This document shows, piece by piece, positions 1 through 10,671 of a stretch of DNA of 64,000 bases; within the stretch, counting starts at the first letter, position 1; every line of letters starts with the position of its first letter. This DNA comes from Emiliania huxleyi CCMP1516 (lineage: Eukaryota; Haptophyta; Isochrysidales; Noelaerhabdaceae): the NCBI RefSeq assembly GCF_000372725.1, contig NW_005199770.1, forward strand, positions 823,745 through 887,744. The letters are read 5' to 3'. A program made the translations under genes and the position numbers. The notes under the pieces were generated by a model. That model was not told the DNA's origin. It saw nothing but the letters and a program-made list of their open reading frames with translations, and made no database searches.

Positions 1-1
1 C

Positions 2-116
2 ATCTCCGCCACCTCCTCCCTCGGCACCACCGCCACACCCCGCCCCGCCGAGCCGGAGCCTCCGGAGCCGGTGTCCACCTCGTACCGCGACGAGCCGTCG
101 CCAACGCCCGCGCCGT

Positions 117-150
<34 letters not shown>

Positions 151-3105
151 GGAGCCGGAGCCGGCGCCCGCGCCGGCGTCCTACGAGTCCAAGCCCGAGG
201 ATCCGCCGGCGCCGGTGTCGACCTCCGCTTCGACCGTCTACGAGGCGGAGAAGAAGAGCGGCATCTTCGGCACACTCGGCAAGGGCATCACGTCGCTTGC
301 TCACGCCGTCGTCCCGACGCCCAAGAAGGCGCCGCGCCGCGATAGATGGACAGATGCGCACTCCTCTTTGCTCGAAGCGGTGCCCCCTCTCTGGGGATTC
401 TCGAGTCGGCAGAGGCCTCGTGTCGGCCTTCTCCCACACACACCCCTCTCCCCACCTGCTCCACCCGCTCCACCACCCCTCACCCCCCGCCGCAGGACTC
501 GGTCCGCGAAGAGAAGAAGGAGTCCCGCCGCGAGGAGGAGGAGCCAGTGGCGCCGCCGGCGGACGAGGTGCCGGAGGGAAGCCCGGAGGAGAACCGCAAA
601 GTGTGGTTTGAGTATGCGGTGGCGACGGGCGACTACACCCTCGCAAACGAGCTCTGGGTCACACCCGAGGAGAAGGCGATCTGCGACGGCCTCAAGACGC
701 CCGCGCCGGCCGGCGAGGTTGACGTCGAGGAGGCTCGCTGCGCGTGGCTCGACTACCACATCGCCGAGGTGCGGCACGGCCGGACGCCACCCCCACCCAC
801 CCACAATGGCCCCCCCCCCCCCCCCCACACACCACAATCATAACCACCACCACCACCACCACCACCGCCGCCACCACCACCCCACCCACGCCACGCCAGG
901 CACTGCCTCACACGCGCGCCGCCCTTTCCGCCCCCGCCCCGCGCAAGACCGGACTCCCTTGCGCGCGCTGCTCCGACCCCCCCCCCGCCCCCCCTTTCCT
1001 CCTCCCCCAGGGCGAGTTCGGCAAGGCGGAGGAGATGTGCGTCGGCCCCGAGGACTTCGCAAAGGTGAGCGCCGCGCAGGACGCCGCGCGCACGGAGTGG
1101 CGCGACTACGAGATGTCTTGCGGCAACTACAAGACGGCGATGAGCTACTCGGTCACCGACGAGGAGATCGCAGAGTGCGAGCAGGCGAGAGACGTGCCGG
1201 GGGGGGAGAGAGGCCGAGACGCGCCGCAGTCAGAAGGGGAGCCGCCGGAGCCGCGCCAAAGACGTGCCAGAGAGAGCGCCAGAGATGAGCGGGCGAGGGG
1301 TGCGCACGCGCGGCACCCCACACCATGACACCGCGACGTGCCTGACACCGCGACGTGCCCGTGGCTCCGCTCTTGGCATAGGCGATGTTTAAGAAGGAGT
1401 GCGAGACGGGGAGCTACAAGAAGGCGCTCAAGCAGGCGAAGACGCCGGAGCAGGTGGCGGAGGTGGAGAAGTACCAGGAGGCGGGGCGCGTGGCGTGGAT
1501 GGAGTACCACGCCGCGTGCGGCGACACCAGCGCCGCCCTCAAGTACGCCGTCACGGACGAGGAGGAGGAGAAGTGCAAGCAGGCGCTGGCCTCTCCCCTC
1601 CCCAGCCCCCCCCGCCCCTCTCCCCCCTCTGGCACAGCCCCCTCACCCGTGCGCCGTGATCCGCCGACAGGCTGGCATCGACAAGTGCGAGTCGAACCGC
1701 AAGGAGTGGCTCGCGTTCTACACCGAGAAGGGCGACTACAGGAAGGCGGAGGAGTGCTGCGTCGAGCCGGCAGAGTACGAGGCCGTCGCCGCAAAGAAGG
1801 AGGAGGACCGCAAGGCGCGCAGCGCGCGAGCACGCGCGCCTCTCCTCGGCGCACTTCGGGCTCACCTCGGCGCGCTCCCTCTCCCCTCAGGCGTGGCTCA
1901 AGTACGCGATCGAGACTGCCGACTACAAGAGCGCCGAGCAGTACGCCGTCGACGAGGCCGAGGCGGCGGAGGTGGCCGCGTCCAAGGCTGCGTACCCCGA
2001 GGTGTGCCGCAGCCAGTGGCGCGTCTACTACCTCGAGACGAAGCAGTACAAGAAGGCAAAGGACTGCTCCGTCACCCCGGAAGAAGTCGCGGAGTGCGAG
2101 GCCGCCGAGGCGCGGGGCGAGGGCGGTGTCCGCGCGGCGCAGACCGGACACGTCCGTGACGCGTCCGCGACGCTGGCGCGGCCGTAGGCTGGGTCCGAGG
2201 AGCAGTCGCGGACGGAGTGGAAGGCCTATTACGTCGAGACGACCCAGTACGAGAGGGCCATCGGCATGTGCATCACGCCGGAGGAGGAGGCGGAGGTGGG
2301 CGCTCCCCCGCCGCGCACACCGCGGCCCGCTGTAGTCTGCGAATGCCGCACAGCGGCATGGCCCCTCTCCACGCGCACCTCACGTCACATTCTCGCCGCG
2401 GCGGCAGGTGGACGCCTCGTTCGAGGCGGTGCGGCAGGCGCACGTGGCGGAGCTGAAGAAGAAAGGCAAGTACCACGAGGCGAAGAAGTACGCGCTGTCG
2501 GACGAGGAGGTCAAGGCGTGCGACGAGGAGGAAGACGCCAACCAGGAGGTGTGCCGCGTCGAGTGGTACAAGTACCACCTCGAGTGCGGCAAGTACAAGG
2601 AGGCGAAGGCCCTCGCGGTGCGCGCCTGCCGCCACTCCCCTCCTCGCGCGCCGACACGCCCCCCTCCCCCCCCCCCCCCCCTTTTACCCGCGGTCACCCC
2701 CCCCCCCCCCTCACCCCCCCCCCCCTCCGCCAGGTCACGCCCGAGGAGGACGCCGAGTGCGATAAGGCCGAGTCCGAGCAGCTCGAGACGAACCGCACCG
2801 CGTGGCTCGGGTACTACCAGGCGGCTCGCTTTGCGGATCTCGGCGGGATCTCGGCGGGATCTCGGCGGGATCTCGGCGGGGTCTCGGCTCACCTGCTCGG
2901 CTCTCGGACGCTACAGGAGATCGGCGACTACACGAGCGCGAAGGCCCTGTGCTGCTCCAAGGAGGAGGACGAGGAGTGCAGCAAAATCTTCGATCAGTAC
3001 CGCAGCGAGTGGTTGCGCTACGCCATGGACAACAAGGACTACGCGCTGGCCAAGAAGTACTCCGTCACCCCCGAGGAGCTCGCGGCGTGCGAGGCGCTCA
3101 AGTGA
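2..3105 (+). CDS. Tandem ~41-residue helical-repeat protein, 10 exons, 5' end outside window
   Basis: Exons that keep frame and the repeat are 2-328 (end uncertain), 496-768, 1011-1184, 1382-1582, 1671-1814, 1891-2109, 2188-2295, 2408-2617, 2734-2820 and 2917-3105 (TGA). Every exon length divides by three, so all introns are phase 0, and together they give about 643 residues. The open frame runs off the left edge, so the start is missing. The N-terminus is Ala-Pro-Glu rich. It is followed by about 13 repeats of the type EWxxYxxxxGDYxxAxxxxV then TxEExxxCE, charged and without membrane segments. I do not recognise the family; the pattern suggests a short all-alpha repeat, perhaps a scaffold. 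Donors are a mix: GT after 768, 2295 and 2617; GC after 1184, 1582, 1814, 2109 and 2820. Intron 9 holds a ~11 bp minisatellite. Introns do not fall at a fixed place in the repeat. Confidence 0.8.
2830..2886. repeat. Intronic ~11 bp minisatellite (GGGATCTCGGC)
   Basis: About five head-to-tail copies of a unit with core ATCTCGG fill the last intron of the repeat-protein gene. The same core recurs in introns of other genes in this window. Confidence 0.85.
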
Positions 3106-5046
3106 GCGCACGGCAGGCGCTCTGCCCTGGGCTCTCTCGAGCATGGAAGGGCGCCGGCAGCCCCTTCCCCGCCCGCCTCGCGTCGCTGCGGCGAGCGTGC
3201 GAGGGGACTGATGTTGGGACTGACGAGACGCTGACGGGCGTGTGCGGGCGTTGGTATCTATTCTGCGCTGCGCGGCGGCGAAGCCGATAGCCTGGGTGAT
3301 GCTCCGATAAACCCGCCGGATCTTCGACAAAAGCAGGGACATTTCTTTTTTTGGAAGGGTAGGTGTGAATACAGCTTTCTGGTAGGGTTACATCGACGAA
3401 CTATGCGGCAATCGACTGGGGGGCAGCCCCCCAGCACATCCCGCACAGAGACCTGGATGTAACCCGATTGTGAGCGTGAGTGAAACCGCCGATGCGATTG
3501 CTCATTGCTCAGTCAGTGACCGACAGTCAGTCGCAGCAGACTTTGACGATTGGCGGCCTCGCGCCCTCAGTCGCCCTCCTCTACTAACGGCCCTGCCCCA
3601 GCCCAGATGCCTCATCCAGGGTGGTGCAACCACTCGCGCAGGGAGGGAGAGACAGTCGGCGATCTGCGCCGCGCAGATGAGCTCCGCCTCGTCTGCGTCG
3701 AGGACGTCCACCGCAGGGCTATCATAGCGCCATATGACGCACTGCCTGTTGTTCATTACTTCGCAGGTGCCAACGTCGAGGACAATCTCACTGGTGGCGG
3801 CTGCACTCCCGGCCGGCGGTAGGAGAGATGAAGGCTAATGTACTTGGCAGTGTACGGGGCCTTCCGGCGTGAACAGTGCCCCGGGACGAAAGAGGAGGCG
3901 ACGTCTCTCTCGTCCACGAGCGCCTCGATGTGCGCATCGACGGTGTAACCAGCTTTGAGAGACGGGAACGAACGGCGGTGAATCGCCGACAGGTGCGCCT
4001 TCGTTCCTACCACCACTCCCACCACCGCCAGCTCCGCCGTGGACCTTGCCGGGCCCTCTGATGATGTAGTACCGTGGAGCAGCTAGTCCGAGCCGTTGTT
4101 GTACTCTGCTGTGGCGCCAGCTCGGTGTACAATACGGACGAAGACGGCCACAGCAACGGTGTAACCAGCGCGAGCAGGCAGCGCGAACCGCTGTGCCTCG
4201 GCGCGCCGGCCGCCGAAATCCTCTAATAAGAGTTCTTTGGCATAGGGGAACCCCAACCCTAAATTTTCTTCGCCTGCGGCGGGCCATCACTTGGATTCGC
4301 TGCTTTCGGATTCATTAGCTCTTTCGCACGCCTTTATCCGTCACTCCCCCGAAGATTGGAGGTGTTGATTTATGCACAAATCTATGTGTTGCGAGCGCTA
4401 GATGGCGAAATTTTCTTCGCCTCCGGCGGGGCCGCTCGCCGCGGGGCTAGAGAGGGACTTTTGTCGATGTCGGCTAGAAGTGCTGCACCTTTTTGAGAAT
4501 TTCACCCGCCTGATGTCGCGGCTAGAGACCGTGTGTAGGAGGGCGGGCCTACTTGTACTTTTGTATGAGATAAAAAAGTGCCAATGCCTGATGATACATA
4601 AACAGTCGAGCGTAGCCATCGTACCAAGTACCATCTACCAACACCACAATTTACGCTCGACTTACCGCACGGCCACGGGGCTCGCTATCCCAGTCGGGCA
4701 CGCCACCACCTCCGGCCCTCCCCGGACCCCGAGAGGCCCAACCCCGCGCACTGGCCACTGCGCTCTGCGGCCGGCCCCAGCTCCGTTTGCACACGAGCGC
4801 CAGAAAAAAGAACCGAAACGATGCGAGACCGCACTCCTTGGAAGTGCTCCAAGTGTTCCAAAGTCGCACACGCCGCTCGATCGGACTCGGTCCACGACCG
4901 TCAGGCCTCTCGCGGGTCAGCAAAGGTCTAGCGGTGGTCTAGCCGGGGCAGCACTACGCATGGCTGTACACCTCCTGTACACTACGCCATACCTCAGTTG
5001 TTCTCCCAAGGGGGCTAGTACCTTAAGGTACTACAACAACCGAATC
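3106..5046. other. Intergenic region, no secure gene
   Basis: I see no secure gene between the two flanking genes. A minus-strand frame at 3756-4025 (about 89 residues, beginning MVGVVVGTKAHLSAIHRRSF) reads like a plausible exon, but nothing connects to it. A plus-strand frame at 4402-5328 opens with ATG, but its last 280 bases are antisense to the RBR gene and its composition is unconvincing. The string AAATTTTCTTCGCCT followed by CGGCGGG occurs twice (about 4261 and 4408), suggesting an old dispersed repeat. Confidence 0.5.
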
Positions 5047-7916
5047 TTAGACCACGCGATTGTTGAACGCCGCGCCAAGCCCGTAGATGTCGCGAAGCTG
5101 CTGCTCAAGAACTGCAATCTCGGCGTGCAACGCACTCGTGCGGTCGGCGAGGTGACCATCCGAAGGGCCGTCGGCGCGGTGTCGCCTAGCCGTCGCGCGC
5201 GCGTCGAGCAGCTTGCGCAGCTCGTCGGTGTGGCGCTGTACATTCTCCCGCCGCAGGTTCACCAACCCCGGCGCGGTGTCGCCTGGCCCGCGAAGGCGGC
5301 TCGCCATGCAGAGCCAATCGTCCGCTAGCAGCCACAGCTGCAGCCGTTTCGCGTCGACGATCGCGCTCGCCGCGGCCTGCTCGGCCTGCTCGGCCAATGC
5401 GGCGTCGGTGGCGGCGGCGGACAAGGAAGCGTTGAGTGCCCTCCATCGCGTGTAGGCCTCTCGAAGCCCGGGAAGGAGAGCGAGGTCGTTAAGGTTGAGA
5501 TGCACCGCCAGAAATCCAGCCGCGCAGCGCGTTAGCTCACGCTCTCGTTCTTCTGCACGCTCCGCATCGCGATGCACTTGGAGCTCGCGCGCCGCGTCAG
5601 CTGCTCTGTGGTCGCTGCTGAGGCCGACAAGCGCAAAAGCGCGCACCAGCCGGTCGAACGGGAAACGCACTGCTGGCAGCCGCGCGATCATGTCGTCCAG
5701 CCCACGCTGCTGACGAAGCTGGGCGAAGGCGCGCCGGTGCTCCTCGTCGTCCTCCCATTCGTCCTCGCCACCCGAGTCCTCGCCGGAGTCGCCTCCATCC
5801 TCGTGTTGTGCCCGGCGAAGCCGTCGCCGCTCGCGCTCGTCTGGCTGGTAGTGTGTCAATGTCGCGCCTATGCAAGGGGCGAGGGCAGATGAGAGGGCGA
5901 GAGGACGCAAGAGGGAGTGGGGCGCGCACGGCACCGGCAGCAGCGATCTGCGCGCGCACATCGTCATCGTCGGGCGGAGCGGATGGGCCTGCGTGCGCGC
6001 TGGGGCCCGCGCTTGCACTGGGGCCCGCTCCGCTGCCGGGGACGGCGCGGGCGGCGAGTTTGGCCTCTGCGCGCTGCAGGAAGGCTGCAACGTCGACGCC
6101 GCCCTGCGGGCAGGTGCCATGCGAACGGACGACGACGCAATCCGTCTGGAGGCAGACGTAGCAGAAACGCGCCATGCACCTGAGGAGAGGAGAGCGGGCT
6201 CAAGGAGTAGAGGATGAAGCGGGTTTGGTCGCTTTGCACTCACTTGGAGCACTGAGTCGAGTTGCAGCCACTCGACATCATGACCGGAGCGAGGCAGCTC
6301 GGGCAAACCTTGTGATGAACGGGTTCCGAAGGTGGCGCCGCAGGTGCGCCGGGTGGAGCGCTGGACGAGCTACCTGCACTGCCGTCACTGCCATCGACGC
6401 CACCGACACCGCCGCCGCTGTCGGCTGGCGGAGGAGCTGCAGCCGTGGTCTCTGACTCTGGCGCCGCACCCTCCTCCTGCACTGTGGGCTCTGCCGCCAC
6501 CGCCTCGGCCGCCTCCGCGTCCGACGCCGCGTCTGCGTCCGCCGCCGCGTCCGCCTCCGCCTCCGCCTCCGCAGCGGCCGCGGGCCCGTTGAGCGCCGAC
6601 GACGGCCCAGTGAGCATTGCCACCTGGAGTGCCTCAAAAGCAGCGCCACCGCCGCCGCGTCCACCGCCGCCTCTTCCACCGCGTCCACCGCCGCCGCCAC
6701 CTCCGCCGCGCCCTCCTCCGTCGCCGCCGCCGCCACCACCTCCGCCGCGCCCGCCTCCGCCTCCGTCGTGACCCTCTCCCACGCGCGCCTCCGCCTGCAC
6801 CAGTTGAGCGGCCTCGAGCACCCGCCGCGCAGATTGCGGCAGTGCGGCGAGCAAAGCGTGCGCATCGAGCGCTTGCAGCTCCTGGATGTCAAACGCTCCT
6901 TCTCTGGCCGGGCGGTGGAGCTGGAGGTTGCACTGGGAGAGCATGTCCCAGACGTGCCGGTCACCACCCGCGGCCTCAGCCTCGGCCTCTGCGATCGTCG
7001 CGCGATGTCTCATGCCCGTCGAGCGATGTGTCATGCCGTCGCAGACCGAGCGCAGCAGGTTCAGCCACGGACCTGCCGACTCGGCAGCATCGCTGATAGT
7101 GGCCATCGGTGCGATGAAATGATCCTGCCATTGGACCACGCGCAGGCACGGCAGCGGGAAGTGCGCGTCCTTGCCACAGAGTAGACAGTAGTGCGTGCCG
7201 CACTCGCAGCGGAGATTCACGCAGCCAGGGGCAGCCGGGCGGTTGAATTTTGGGCAGCTCGGGCAGCGTCGGTAGTTTCCGTCTGCGTCCAAGGAGGTGG
7301 CTGCATCGGCGGCTCGGAGGAGCTCTGCGTCCGCCTCGTCGAGAGGCAGCAACCCAATCTCCTCCTCCAGCACGCCCACACACGCACCGCCGTCGCACGC
7401 TTTGCCGCCCAGCTGCGCGCAGGTGAAGGGCGGCCTGTCGGTCGCAACACCGTCGCTAGGGTGGAGCACCGACTGGAGGAAGCCGGCCAGGCACTCGGTA
7501 CAGACGGCGTGCTGGCATGAGAGCGTGAAGTATACCTCGTTCTCGTTGCTCGAACAGCACACGAGGCACTCGAGCGACGCGCCGCAACGCTGCCGCTTAC
7601 TGGAGAGCAGGCGGTCCAGATCGCCCTCGTCGTACCAGGCCTCAAAGACTTTGGTCACGTCCCACGGTGGCCGCGTGCGCCGCAAGAGCAGCCTCGCAGT
7701 CTCCTGCTTCACGTCTAGCGTGTCCATGACCTGCTTCGCCTTTTTGGCTTGCGCCGCCCGCAGCGCGTCAACATCGAGACACGTGGTGGTGTCCGAGCCG
7801 ACGCGGCGGATGGGGACATCGTCGCAGTCAGCAAACGCTGCCTCGTCAATAGAGCCAGCGCTCGTCCCAGACACGTCGCGCCGCGGCTTCTTCTGCCCCG
7901 GCACAGCCGAGGCCAT
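5047..7916 (-). CDS. RBR (RING-IBR-RING2) E3 ubiquitin ligase, Ariadne-like, 3 exons
   Basis: Exons 7916-6244, 6179-5935 and 5867-5047 (both donors GT) join to 912 residues. RBR ligases take ubiquitin from an E2 onto a RING2 cysteine before passing it to substrate. RING1 begins about residue 115 (CLVCCSSNENEVYFTLSC, then HAVCTEC). The IBR lies about 213-255 (CPSC, CVNLRCECGTHYCLLCGK, LPC). RING2 starts about 538 with CPSCLAP; its catalytic-type cysteine sits in SSGCNS. The first intron cuts RING2, and splicing AA|G restores QCSKCMARFCYVC, strong support for the model. Odd points are a ~280-residue Gly-rich then Ala/Glu/Asp-rich insertion between IBR and RING2 (usually a few tens of residues), and a long charged, coiled-coil-like C-terminus. 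The start is the first ATG, reading MASAVPGQKKPRRD. Its 5' neighbour on the same strand is also a RING gene. Confidence 0.85.
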
Positions 7917-8152
7917 CTCCTTGCGATGCGCACGCCGCTCGAGGAGGCGGGGCTGCGCGGTCCTGCGCTTGGGTGCTGCAGCCAGACCAATCTAATTCTT
8001 TTTCTTCTTTTTCTTTCTAGAACTCTTCCAGAAAACAAGGGATCAACAAGCTGTACGCGCTGTCGGTGCGGAAAAGCGCGGTGCCACAGAGTTTGGCCCA
8101 CTCCATTCCCCGACGCTCGCACCTGCGCTTCGACCTTCGTCAGCGTCTCACC

Positions 8153-9731
8153 TCACGCCACGTGCACCTCAAACCACCCCGTGACCGGTGCACGGCAGAT
8201 TGGGCACTTCTCCAACCTTGCAGAGCACCGGCCGCAAGCGCACTGGTGGCCACACGGCGTCGCTAGGTGGGATTTGGGGTTGGTGAAGCAAATGATGCAC
8301 GTGGTCTGGCCGCCAATCGTAGACTCTGCCGGCGGTCGGCCCGTTTCGAAGTTGGCGTCCGCCAGCGAGATGGCTCCTGATTGTGGTGGCAGCTCGCTAT
8401 GGGACACGCTAGGTGGAGGGGCGGCATCAGGTTGCTGTGTCTCAGCTGGCGGCTGCGCCGCCGCCGCCTCCATCGCCACCCTCTCCGCCGCCACCTGCTC
8501 CGCCTGCTCCGCCGCCGGTTGCTCCGCCGCCTGTGCCGCCACCGTCGCTGCTGCCTCCCGTGCCGCCTCCCTCCCCGCCCCCGCTTCTTCCGCCGCCGCC
8601 TCGCCTTCGGCGCTTGGCGTTGATACAGAATGCCCCTCCGCCTTCTTGCGCCGCCGCCGCTCGCGCTTCTGACGCTCGCGCTCTGCCGCCTCCGCCGCCT
8701 TCGCCTCCCGTTGCTGCTGCCGTTGCTGCATCGCCTGCTGCTGCGTTGCCGCCTGACGCGCCCTTGCCGCCGTCGCAAGCGGAGCGAGAAGATACTTTCT
8801 GAGCGGAGCGATAACCACTGGAGTGACAAAGTACCACGAGAGCGGAGCGCCCACATACTCCACGAGCCATCCCGCAAGGCTGAAAGCGGCTTGCTCGATG
8901 CATCTCTCGAATTGAGCGTTTCGCTCACAGAGCTTACGGCGTCTCCCACCTAGGACGGCGAATTCCGCGCCATTCATGAGCTTCTCGAAGACGTAGAAGG
9001 AAGACACCGCGAATAGCAAGGCCACGCACACGTATATCAGCCCCTGTATCAGTCCGTACCCGCTCACCCACTCCAAAAGCAGCCGAAAGATGCTGGTTAT
9101 CCCACCCTCGCTCCACGTGCTGACTATCAAGGGTGCTATCGCATGGACGTACTCCTTTCCATACAGTAGCCACGAAGTGAGGAGAATGAAGAAGCAGACA
9201 AGCACGCTTCTCCCCGGACCCTGGGGGGAGATAGAGCTCATTCACTAGTAGAAGCGCTAAGAGCACGAGGGGGGGTATAAAATAGTCCACCCCAAGCTGT
9301 TGCCCAAGCTTGGAAAAGACAAACTCCAAGCTGTTGTTTGACAGCGACGGTATCTCCTGCACAAAGCCATCCGAGGGCGCCGACCCCGTCAGCGATGGAG
9401 TTGGCCGCACAACGCTCTCTGAGGGCTCCGCCCCCTTCCCCAATGCGGCTGTGTGAAAGGCGTCGGCTGTGACCATGAATGTCGTTGGCGGAGGCTCCGC
9501 GAGGCCCTCTGGACTTTTCTTTGATGGCGATGGAGCTGTCGCCACAAGTCTCTCCGGGGGCTCCATCCCCATTGCGGCGTCTGGGGGTGGAGCCCAGACA
9601 GCCGTCCCCAGCCCAAAAGCAACAGTCGCGCATATAAGGCCGTCGATCCACACCCGCAATTTTACCTCGTTGCCTTCACGCACACACTGATAGGGGAACC
9701 CGCCAAGCCGCCCGTTCACGTACGAAGCCAT
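8153..9731 (-). CDS. Multi-pass membrane protein with C-terminal RING-HC finger; frame break near 9221-9246
   Basis: The 3' frame (9241-8153, 362 residues if started at its own ATG) has hydrophobic segments near its start (SVLVCFFILLTSWLLYG; GLIQGLIYVCVALLFAV; WYFVTPVVIAPL). An Ala/Gln/Arg-rich coiled-coil-like stretch follows, then a C-terminal C3HC4 finger (CIICFTNPKSHLATPCGH, CACGRC, CPIC) of the kind ending MUL1/IAP-type E3 ligases. Upstream, a second frame starts at ATG 9731 (MASYVNGRLGGFPYQ), has two more hydrophobic segments (WIDGLICATVAFGLGTAVWA; VDYFIPPLVLLALLL) and a twice-repeated Pro/Ser/Glu segment. It runs into the first at 9246. The two join either by a 25-base GT-AG segment (9245-9221) or by one base lost or gained in a G6 run (9223-9228), giving about 517 residues. 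Two separate genes remain possible, because the ATG at 9241 directly follows a TGA. Confidence 0.6.
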
Positions 9732-10006
9732 TCTCCCGCAAGCCCTGCACATGCTCTGTCGACTAGATATCCTCCAAACCGAAGTCAACCTTTGCCGCAA
9801 GTAAAAACAAAGAGCGCCGGGACGCGGAGTTCGGCACGCCCCTGTGTGCCAGTCGGTGACGGGACAGGGCGGCAGCGGTGCACTTTGAGCAGAAAAAACA
9901 ACGCAAAAAATAAAACCGATGGCGGGAGTTGTTCGCCCATATTTTTGCGACAGCCCGCAAGCAGTGTGCGACGGCGCTTGCTGCTGCAGGCTCTCGCCCA
10001 AGCCCC

Positions 10007-10246
10007 ATGGACGGGGCTCGCGAGTGTCTCGACATGCCGCTGCGCGTCGGCCTCACCGACGGCAGGGTCATCTACGGCCGCTTCGCCTGCCTCGACAAGC
10101 AGCAGAACCTGCTGCTCTCCGAGGCGCGTGAGACGCGCAAGCTGGGCGGCGGCGCTGCAGACAACGGCGTGAGCGAGCGGCACCTGGGCACAGTGCTGGT
10201 GCCTAGGAGATGGGTGACGAGCTGTCATACCGCGGTTGTTACGTAG
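10007..10246 (+). CDS. Sm-like protein, probable NatC auxiliary subunit NAA38 (LSMD1)
   Basis: Seventy-nine residues starting MDGARECLDMPLRVGLTDG. The Sm1 motif is visible as LRVGLTDGRVIYGRFACLD followed by KQQNLLLSEARE, and Sm2 as HLGTVLVPRRWVTSCHT. Sequence order and spacing match the NAA38/LSMD1 branch, which uses TDGR and a short V-P-G/R-hydrophobic Sm2, better than a spliceosomal LSm. NAA38 is a small subunit of the N-terminal acetyltransferase NatC. The frame is open upstream to about 9929 without a better start, and a CTGCAG just upstream of the start could be a splice acceptor, so a 5' exon is possible. It is transcribed divergently from the membrane RING gene. Confidence 0.65.
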   Translation: MDGARECLDMPLRVGLTDGRVIYGRFACLDKQQNLLLSEARETRKLGGGAADNGVSERHLGTVLVPRRWVTSCHTAVVT

Positions 10247-10671
10247 ATCAACGCGGCTGTCGCTATGTCTAGATGCGAACGGACAGCTCACTGTATGGAG
10301 ATGTGTCCTGTTGGTTAGGGTTATATTCGCGCGCGGCGAAAAGCACAATGTATGCATGTGCCGGCGCAACTCGGAGTTCGCTCGGAACTCGTCTGGAGAA
10401 GTGAGCTGCACTCAGGTGCGCGCGCGCACACACCGCACAGTCACAGAGAGAGAGAAATCACAGTACACAGAAAACACGCAGTCCGCGAGTGTATGAATTG
10501 CACGACTTTGCGGGCACCACAGCGCGCACACGGCAGTCGGCAGAGAGAGAGAGAGTTGTACTGGCATATCGCAAAGGCCAGGGGGGACGCGTGGCTGTAC
10601 TCAGCGCACGTCTCGACGTAACGGCGCGGAGGTGGACCGCAGATCTCCCTCCCGACCACAGCCGCGCTCCC
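10247..10671. other. Convergent 3' intergenic stretch
   Basis: Lies between the ends of the NAA38-like gene and the SNF2 gene. It contains short GAGAGA runs (about 10445-10455 and 10545-10557) and no frame I can support. Confidence 0.5.

Noticed and set aside
4402-5328. 308-residue plus-strand frame
   Set aside because: Its end is antisense to the last RBR exon, it has no family features, and its first bases match a short repeat at 4261.
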